NCBI GenBank assembly: GCA_011525385.1
Contig: WTGF01000038.1
Location: forward strand, 1-64,000
Direction: 5' to 3'
Origin: Chloroflexota bacterium
Lineage (GTDB): Bacteria; Chloroflexota; Anaerolineae; Aggregatilineales; Phototrophicaceae
Length of the DNA: 64,000 bases
Numbering within the stretch: position 1 is the stretch's first letter; every line of letters begins with the position of its first letter. Shown piece after piece: positions 59,701 to 64,000 of the stretch. A program made the position numbers and the translations under genes. The notes beneath the pieces were generated by a model that worked only from the letters and a program-made list of their open reading frames with translations, made no database searches and was not told the origin of the DNA.

Positions 59701-60308
59701 TGGAAGTCCGCGTGCCGGAACTGATCGCCTATCAGAACGCGTCCTACGCCCGACGCTATGTCGAGGATGTCAAGCGCATCCATGACAAGGAACGAGCGGT
59801 TTGCCCGGACAGTTACGAACTCAGCGAAGCCGTAGCGCGCTATCTCTTCAAGTTGATGGCATACAAAGACGAATACGAGGTGGCCAGGCTGAGCCTAAAA
59901 CGCGACGTACAAGATGCCATGCGCGAGCAATTTGGCGAGTACGGCCGCTTGCGCTATCACCTGCACCCGCCCATCTTGAAGGCCTTCGGTCTCAAGCGCA
60001 AGCTGCAGTTCGGTCCCTGGTTCAAGTTGGTGTATCGCGGGCTGCGCGGGATGCGGGGATTGCGCGGAACGCCCTTCGATGTCTTCGGCTACGACAAGGT
60101 GCGGCGCGTCGAGCGCGACCTGATCCTTCAGTACCGCCGCTTGATATTCGCCGCCGTCGACGAGCTAAGCGCAGACAACTACGCAAATGCGGTTCAACTG
60201 GCGCAACTGCCGGATATGATCCGCGGCTACGACGAGATCAAGCTGCGCAATGTGGAGCGTTTCTGGGGCGAGCTGCGGGACTTGGGGTATTCGCAGGCTG
60301 GCGATTAG
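56790..60308 (+). CDS. Indolepyruvate:ferredoxin oxidoreductase, fused large subunit type
   Basis: A 1172-residue cytoplasmic enzyme that oxidatively decarboxylates aryl pyruvates from aromatic amino acids to acyl-CoA, reducing ferredoxin. Domains in order: pyrimidine/TPP domains of the alpha part (about 1-640, with TGYRGSPMG and FCSGCPHNRSTKVPEG), a [4Fe-4S] region (about 645-700, CEGCGDCGSVSNC then CNKDYTCLEGNC), the gamma domain (from about 728, ILLTGIGGTGVVTANQ) and a C-terminal tail. Fused alpha-plus-gamma forms of this length are known in proteobacteria and others. ATG follows AAAAGG. The last 117 bases are repeated at 60668-60785. Confidence 0.9.
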   Translation: MIEEKALPASIRTKRDLQDFTLRDRYTVENGRIILNGTQALARLPMDQHRADKGRGLHTGSLITGYRGSPMGIIDMVLEQIPGLLEEHHIRFIPAVNEELAATAILGSQTANLLPDPKYDGVLGMWYGKGPGVDRSGDAFKHANLTGVGRYGGVLALAGDDPSCKSSTIPSHSEVALYDALMPILFPGNVQEILDLGRLGFELSRFCGLWVGFKIVTDVADEYSSAQVSSERVRIVEPQFMVDGKPWRHTQNTALISPYSLQLEQQIHDVRLDAALAFAKANKLNKITVATPDAWLGIVAAGKTYYDLRQALLDIGLDDAELERTGIRLLKLGMIFPLEPDILHQFTDGLEEILVIEEKRSFIEMFCKERLYAMPGAPRIVGKKDERGERLVKADNELDADEIVRVLARRLIGRVDVPSLERRLDQINALPDMGTIPILARQPYFCSGCPHNRSTKVPEGSMAAAGIGCHTLAILMDRNTAGVTQMGGEGANWVGASLFSNIDHIFQNIGDGTFAHSGSLSIRQACAAGTHMTFKILYNSAVAMTGGQQADGLMPVPELSHFLYAEGVAKTIVVSSDPGKFAPDTYWAPGAEVWDRDRMEEAQLHLRDTPGVTVLIYDQECAANLRRKRRRGYAADPSLRIFINEAVCEGCGDCGSVSNCLSVQPVETEFGRKTQIHQSSCNKDYTCLEGNCPAFMSAIPADKPRAQSKPAFKVERAIAEPERQLNGAANILLTGIGGTGVVTANQVLGTAAALDGLHVRSLDQTGLSQKGGPVVSNLKITAEPIDIACKVGNGAADAFLVFDVLTATESKNLARAHPQRSVAIVSTSQVPTGAMVRDTTVEFPEADHVLELINRRTRAGDNVFFDAIGMAEALFDNHMMANMIVIGAAYQAGLLPMSSLAIESAIELNGVKATENQQAFRAGRLAVADPAWLAELDLGRKGAVVEALELSPTATALVDSVGASGELKRLLEVRVPELIAYQNASYARRYVEDVKRIHDKERAVCPDSYELSEAVARYLFKLMAYKDEYEVARLSLKRDVQDAMREQFGEYGRLRYHLHPPILKAFGLKRKLQFGPWFKLVYRGLRGMRGLRGTPFDVFGYDKVRRVERDLILQYRRLIFAAVDELSADNYANAVQLAQLPDMIRGYDEIKLRNVERFWGELRDLGYSQAGD

Positions 60309-60613
60309 GGCTGGAGCGCCTTAGCCTTGAGGAAACCAGCTGTCTTGCGCGGCACCTTCAGATGGTCCATGATATCGGAAAGCATCTGGCTGTTCTCCGC
60401 GACTGACTGGCGAAGCAGCACAACTTCCTCTCGAACCTCCTCAATCGCCGCCCGGTTCGCTTCTATCGCAACGGCGTTGGCAGCCACCTGATCGACCAGG
60501 CGCTGCAAGACATCGCCAAACCCATTCATGCGGTCCATCAGCTTGTCTTGCGTGCCGCGAACAGTTTGGTATTCGCTTTCGATGCGTTCGAGCCGAATAT
60601 CGTCCGTGAGCAT
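60305..60613 (-). CDS. Small coiled-coil protein, copy 1 (stop codon overlaps the oxidoreductase stop)
   Basis: A 102-residue, heptad-rich cytoplasmic protein (MLTDDIRLERIESEYQTV..., then VAANAVAIEANRAAIEEV) ending DHLKVPRKTAG...ALQP. It is transcribed towards the oxidoreductase gene, and its TAA lies within the oxidoreductase's TAG region by two bases. ATG 60613 is chosen; longer starts at 60673 lack support. A homologue with the same C-terminal pattern occurs at 60782-60991 in the same convergent arrangement. Function unknown. Confidence 0.65.
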   Translation of the reverse strand: MLTDDIRLERIESEYQTVRGTQDKLMDRMNGFGDVLQRLVDQVAANAVAIEANRAAIEEVREEVVLLRQSVAENSQMLSDIMDHLKVPRKTAGFLKAKALQP

Positions 60614-60667
60614 GTCGTCTCTTTTCAGTCGAACTTCTCTGCAACTCTTGTATAGCTTAACACAGAT

Positions 60668-60785
60668 GTTCAAGCTGGCGCAATTACGGGATGTGATTCG
60701 CGGCTACGACGAGGTTAAGCTGCGCAACGTCGAGCGCTTTTGGGGCGAGGTGCGGGACTTGGGGTATTCCCAATCCGACGACTAG
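60668..60785 (+). pseudogene. 3'-end fragment of a second indolepyruvate oxidoreductase gene
   Basis: About 118 bases align with 60192-60308 and encode IRGYDEVKLRNVERFW...LGYSQ, in place of IRGYDEIKLRNVERFW...LGYSQ. Differences are mostly silent (AAT/AAC, GTG/GTC, CGT/CGC, TTC/TTT), which means the copy was under protein-level selection for a long time. It is probably the remaining tail of a full-length paralogue and not a freshly made partial copy. Confidence 0.75.
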
Positions 60786-60991
60786 GGCTGAATCGCTTCT
60801 TCTGCTTCTGCATCCTTCGGCGGATAAGGCACACCGAGATGATCGATGATGGCTTGCAGCATCTGGCGGAGTTCCGCAATTGCCTCGCGGTTTTCCGCGA
60901 CGGCTTGCCGGTCGCTAATAAAGTTCAGGCTGCTTTGCAGGGGCTGCTTCTCAAGCTCAATGCGCCCGACGGGGATGTCTTCGCTCGGCAT
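60782..60991 (-). CDS. Small coiled-coil protein, copy 2
   Basis: A 69-residue heptad-rich protein (IELEKQPLQSSL, then ENREAIAELRQMLQAIIDHLGVP) ending EEAIQP. It shares the C-terminal half with the protein of 60305-60613 (ENxxxLxxIxDHLxVP...AxQP), but its N-terminal half is shorter. AAGG precedes the ATG. Its TAG overlaps the fragment's TAG by two bases, as in copy 1. Function unknown. Confidence 0.6.
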   Translation of the reverse strand: MPSEDIPVGRIELEKQPLQSSLNFISDRQAVAENREAIAELRQMLQAIIDHLGVPYPPKDAEAEEAIQP

Positions 60992-61112
60992 AGTGTGACC
61001 TTAGAATAATGTTGACGTTGTGGCTATTTTATCAAAAGCCGCCACCTTCAATCAAATCGGGTAGTGTATCCAAGTCGGTTGAAATTGAGAACAACAACCA
61101 CTTGACAGCCGG

Positions 61113-61146
61113 AAAAGGCGATCCGTCGGTTCGCCGTCGGATCGCC
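61113..61146 (-). terminator. Intrinsic terminator of the CSLREA-like gene
   Basis: Nine-base perfect arms GGCGATCCG (61117-61125) and CGGATCGCC (61138-61146), with TTTT following on the minus strand (61116-61113). It lies 36 bases after the stop at 61182. Confidence 0.75.
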
Positions 61147-61181
61147 CTCGATTCTTCCCGTTGGAAGGTCAAGGTCAGCGC

Positions 61182-62216
61182 TCATATGGTCGCGGATCCT
61201 GGCCCTGATCGCACCAGTACCAACGATCCCGGCCGATAGAAAACACTACAGGTCCAGCCGGGCTCGCCATAGGCTGCCATCCATTCGGGTCTACGCGGCG
61301 CAGTCGTCGCATCCAAGAATATCAGCGAGCCGCTGCCGCGCAGGCAGACCTCCACACCGGGATCGACATATCCCCAGATATCAACCGCGAGGATCAATCC
61401 GGCGTTGATGACGCTCTGAATGCCGACGCCTCTGGCATCGATTTGCTGGCATTGAATGCCGCTGCGCGTGCCTGCGAAGGCGCGCACGACGATATCGGCG
61501 GGCAGATGCTCGCAAGTGTAAACCCGCGCGCGTGGCGTAGGCGTCGCCGCCGCGATTTTCTTCTGCTTCTGTGAGCTGCCCCAGGGCTTCGACCGTTCGG
61601 GCATACTGTTCGACGAATCCCCCGTGGACTCTGGATCGGAATCGTTCGGGTCCGGCGGCGGGATAACCGGCAAGTGGGGATTGAAGGGCTCGCTCTTGCC
61701 ACAGACACTGCTATGAACGCCGATGCTGACAAGCGCGTCGGAGGGCGCCACGATCTCCTCCACGCCATGACAATTGATGATCTTCGCGACGTTTAGATGG
61801 AGCCTGCCGCCCGCCCCGACGCGGATCTGCCCGGTCTCGCGCGTGCCGTATCCGTTGGACATGAAAAAATCCTGCAGATTGACCGTCACGCCCGGCGCTA
61901 CCCGAAAGAAACTGTATCTGCCCTGGCCGTCGAGTGTGGACGTGTAGCGGTCTCCAACAAAGCTCATATCCTGGGTAATCTCCACTGGGGAGTCGACAAT
62001 CCGGACCGTGTCAACCACGTAGATAATGTCACGGCCCGGATCGCCGGCGCGGCAGCCGCCGACCGACGCATCTGTCAAGGCAGAGCGGATCGCGTTGTTA
62101 AGCGTACAACCGAATTCAAGACTAATCGTCTCGGCAAATGCGAGCGGGGCAGCAAATATCAGCAAGACCGCTACGGAGAAGAAAGCACGCAGATAGCGCG
62201 CAGGATAACTGAACAT
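61182..62216 (-). CDS. Secreted CSLREA-like / parallel-beta protein
   Basis: A 344-residue exported protein. ATG 62216 gives MFSYPARYLRAFFSVAVLL with cleavage near AFA (residue 28) and AAGGAAAG upstream; a longer TTG start at 62240 is less likely. C37 TLNNAIRSA...C55 RAGDPGRDIIYV resembles the CSLREA domain (C-SLREAI...C-G-DTI) that opens many Chloroflexota surface proteins. A short beta-rich part, a low-complexity Pro/Asp/Ser linker (IPPPDPNDSDP) and a Cys-containing C-terminal part (VYTCEHLPADIVV, EVCLRGSGSL) follow. It is likely a cell-surface protein; no catalytic motif is seen. Confidence 0.65.
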   Translation of the reverse strand: MFSYPARYLRAFFSVAVLLIFAAPLAFAETISLEFGCTLNNAIRSALTDASVGGCRAGDPGRDIIYVVDTVRIVDSPVEITQDMSFVGDRYTSTLDGQGRYSFFRVAPGVTVNLQDFFMSNGYGTRETGQIRVGAGGRLHLNVAKIINCHGVEEIVAPSDALVSIGVHSSVCGKSEPFNPHLPVIPPPDPNDSDPESTGDSSNSMPERSKPWGSSQKQKKIAAATPTPRARVYTCEHLPADIVVRAFAGTRSGIQCQQIDARGVGIQSVINAGLILAVDIWGYVDPGVEVCLRGSGSLIFLDATTAPRRPEWMAAYGEPGWTCSVFYRPGSLVLVRSGPGSATI

Positions 62217-62786
62217 CGGTGTCGTCTTTCCTTTCAACAATGTTAGAGAACTCGCAATAGCGATAAGAATTTTTCAGCGCAGAAAGAGACGTTTTTTGGG
62301 CGAGCCGCAGTTGGGCCGGGATCTCCTTTCTCGAGCAGTCAACAGGCTGCCGTTTCTAACCGGACAAAAGACATCGTATGACCGATGGTACCTGCCCGTC
62401 GCGCCAGTTACATTAAGCCACGATAGTAACTTGATAAGAGCGAGAATCTTGTACAAGCGAAGATGATCGGGGCTTGTCACACAGCAAGGCAAGAGGCGCG
62501 CTTCTGGGTTCACAAGCGCTGCAAAACCAAGCGCTCTCATTCCTGACCCCGCTCTGACTCTTCCTGGTCGATCAATTCATGCGAACAGCCAAACTTAGCG
62601 CCAGCGTCCGGGTGAGGCTGCCTGAACGGATTTCACTGGAATCGTGGTCGACTAGCGAAAGGCCATATCATCCGCACAGACTTCGCCGTTAAGCGGCGCC
62701 AGGCAAATCAAATGTGTACCTGCCTTCCCTTTCACGTTACCATTGTGAGAATCTTGATACACATCAACCTACGAGGACAACGCAAA
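62217..62786. other. 570-base gene-poor region
   Basis: An 88-codon minus-strand frame (62274-62540) has no recognisable product, and its start lacks a good Shine-Dalgarno. No hairpin repeat, promoter or RNA gene is evident. An ACGAGGAC Shine-Dalgarno for the next gene lies at the right edge (about 62771-62778). Confidence 0.5.
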
Positions 62787-63677
62787 ATGAGCGAAAAAAT
62801 TGGATTCATCGGCTTGGGCATCATGGGGCGCGGCATGGTCGACAACCTGATGAAAGCCGGATTCGATGTCACGGTCTGGAACCGCACGGCCAGCCGCATG
62901 GCGCCCTTCGTCGAGCGCGGCGCCTCCGCCGGCAGCTCGCCCAAAGCGGTGGCCGAAGCCTGCGATATCATCATCATCTGCGTCAGCGACACGCCCGATG
63001 TTGAAGCGGTCATCCTGGGCGCCGACGGCGTCATCCACGGCGCCTCGGCAGGCGATCTGGTCATCGACATGAGCACCATCAATCCGGTCAACACCGTGGC
63101 AATCGCGGAGCAGCTCAAGGCCAAGGGCGTCTCCATGCTCGACGCGCCCATCAGCGGCGGCAGCGAAGGCGCGGCCAATGGCACGCTCAGCATCATGATC
63201 GGCGGGAGCGAAGCGGATGTCGCTCGCGCCAATCCTTGTTTCGAAGCCATGGGCAGCACCATCACCCATGTCGGCGAACAGGGCGCCGGGCAGACGGTCA
63301 AGCTCTCGAACCAGATCCTCTGCGTGGTTAATATGCTGGCGGCCAGCGAGGCCCTGCTCTTCGCCCAGGCCGGCGGCGTCAATCTGGAAAAAATGCTGAG
63401 CGCTGTGACGGGCGGCGCGGCCGGCAGTTGGATGCTGGCCAACCGCGGGCCGCAAGTCATCAGCGACTATTGGGAGCCGGGTTTCTCGATTGATTTGCAG
63501 CAGAAGGATCTGCGGCTGGTGCTGGGCGCTGCCGACGAGATGGGCGTGCCGGTGATCGCCACTGCCTTGTGCTTCAACCTGTATCGGACGCTGCAAGCGC
63601 AGGGGCTGGGCAGCGAGGGCAATCACGGTATCGTCAAGGCGCTTGAAGCCATGGCGGGCATTCAAGCGCGGCTTTAG
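62787..63677 (+). CDS. 3-hydroxyisobutyrate dehydrogenase-family (tartronate semialdehyde reductase-like)
   Basis: A 296-residue beta-hydroxyacid dehydrogenase. GFIGLGIMGRGM (6-17) is the NAD(P) loop. DAPISGGSEGA (120-130) is the substrate loop and K173 in GQTVKLSNQI the catalytic lysine. The remainder is the helical C-terminal domain. It may reduce tartronate semialdehyde or oxidise 3-hydroxy acids in sugar-acid breakdown, matching the dehydratase and aldolase genes elsewhere in the window. ATG 62787 is chosen over upstream starts because GAGG precedes it and the Rossmann loop follows at once. Confidence 0.9.
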   Translation: MSEKIGFIGLGIMGRGMVDNLMKAGFDVTVWNRTASRMAPFVERGASAGSSPKAVAEACDIIIICVSDTPDVEAVILGADGVIHGASAGDLVIDMSTINPVNTVAIAEQLKAKGVSMLDAPISGGSEGAANGTLSIMIGGSEADVARANPCFEAMGSTITHVGEQGAGQTVKLSNQILCVVNMLAASEALLFAQAGGVNLEKMLSAVTGGAAGSWMLANRGPQVISDYWEPGFSIDLQQKDLRLVLGAADEMGVPVIATALCFNLYRTLQAQGLGSEGNHGIVKALEAMAGIQARL

Positions 63678-63710
63678 CTCGGGCAGCGCAACTGCCTGGG
63701 AGTCAGCAAA

Positions 63711-64000
63711 GTGTTTGTGAAGCAGTATTCGCCCGACAAGCTGTGGAGCGCAGACGAGTATCTCGCTTGGGAAAGCGTGCAAGAGTTCAAGAACGAGCTA
63801 ATTGACAAGCGAGTCTGGCTGATGCTGGGCGCCGGCCTGCGGCACGCCAGCATCAGCGTCAACTTGATACAAATCTTCCATCACATCTGCGAAGAGCGTG
63901 ACTTTACCGCGCTCGGGAGCCGGGCATGCCTCGAAATCGACCCCGAGTCGACCTTCGTCTATCCGGACTTCATGCTCTTTGCTGGAATGCCGCAGGAGCA
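63711..64000 (+). CDS. Uma2-family endonuclease, 5' part (cut by window edge)
   Basis: An incomplete frame open to the end of the window. It starts at GTG 63711 with GGGAG nine bases upstream, in the same frame as the previous stop. The 96 visible residues read VFVKQYSPDKLWSADEYLAW, then EFKNELIDKRVWLM, LRHASISVNL and FVYPDFMLFA. This is the Uma2 (DUF820) layout, a PD-(D/E)xK-like nuclease fold; the ELID, H and YPD residues are the expected metal-site positions. The role is unknown, and such genes often occur as multi-copy families in Chloroflexota and Cyanobacteria. Confidence 0.75.
   Translation, partial: MFVKQYSPDKLWSADEYLAWESVQEFKNELIDKRVWLMLGAGLRHASISVNLIQIFHHICEERDFTALGSRACLEIDPESTFVYPDFMLFAGMPQE

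Noticed and set aside
62274..62540. 88-codon minus-strand frame in the gene-poor region
   Set aside because: No recognisable product, poor start and no neighbour context; reported only as part of the intergenic region.
1..64000. CRISPR arrays, tRNA, rRNA and complete insertion sequences
   Set aside because: Looked for regular direct repeats, tRNA-like GGTTCGA arms and transposase motifs and saw none; the hairpin repeats are irregularly spaced and differ in core sequence.

Overview
The window is a dense, roughly 57-58% GC (by eye) bacterial chromosome segment with 57 entries in the gene list, including fragments. The gene set is that of a heterotroph scavenging sugar acids, amino sugars, D-amino acids and peptides: four solute-import ABC systems, six Gfo/Idh/MocA oxidoreductases, enolase-superfamily dehydratases, amidohydrolases, a CSLREA-like secreted protein, a Uma2 nuclease and many short GC-rich palindromic repeats. 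This style is common in environmental Chloroflexota (Anaerolineae-like). I offer that as a best guess; no rRNA or marker gene here proves it. No tRNA, rRNA, CRISPR array or complete insertion sequence was seen.

Layout. 252-6644 (+): Opp/Dpp-type ABC permeases and ATPases, then a DapA-family aldolase and an enolase-superfamily dehydratase, a plausible sugar-acid import and cleavage operon. 6943-11339 (+): Gfo/Idh/MocA oxidoreductase, two amidohydrolases, class III aminotransferase. 11352-17276 (-): L-rhamnonate dehydratase-like enzyme, N-acyl-D-amino-acid deacylase, oxidoreductase, D-threonine aldolase/D-serine dehydratase-like enzyme and phosphotriesterase-like hydrolase. 17293-22417 (-): a sugar ABC importer with a Tat-exported binding protein, one MalF-like and two near-identical tandem MalG-like permeases. 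24112-27293 (+): a second sugar ABC importer. 27386-33884 (-): lipoprotein, two oxidoreductases, NanE-like epimerase, DUF4127 protein, ROK kinase and phytanoyl-CoA dioxygenase-like protein; this resembles an N-acetylmannosamine-type amino-sugar module.

34022-41716 (-): a peptide-type ABC importer whose last gene is the most unusual in the window. It is an OppF-like ATPase continuing through one membrane helix and an Ala-rich stalk into three extracytoplasmic repeats. 41933-43105 (-): GntR/LacI-type regulator with a perfect inverted-repeat operator at its own promoter. 43406-47770 (+): small membrane protein, sugar isomerase, RhuM protein, zinc alcohol dehydrogenase and hexulose-phosphate-synthase-like enzyme. 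48062-52831 (+): two AidB/acyl-CoA-dehydrogenase-like paralogues flanking an AT-richer secreted SH3b/HExxH protein. 52922-60308: M20 peptidase, YchF, RraA-like aldolase, CopD-like membrane protein and a large fused indolepyruvate:ferredoxin oxidoreductase. The oxidoreductase tail plus a convergent coiled-coil gene occurs twice in tandem. 61182-64000: CSLREA-like secreted protein, 3-hydroxyisobutyrate dehydrogenase-family enzyme and a truncated Uma2 nuclease.

Themes that cut across genes: each of the three importers that starts with a binding-protein gene has a strong stem-loop between that gene and its permease gene. Palindromic repeats recur between genes and twice lie in frame inside small genes. 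Most predicted promoters have an extended -10 (TGnTAnnnT).
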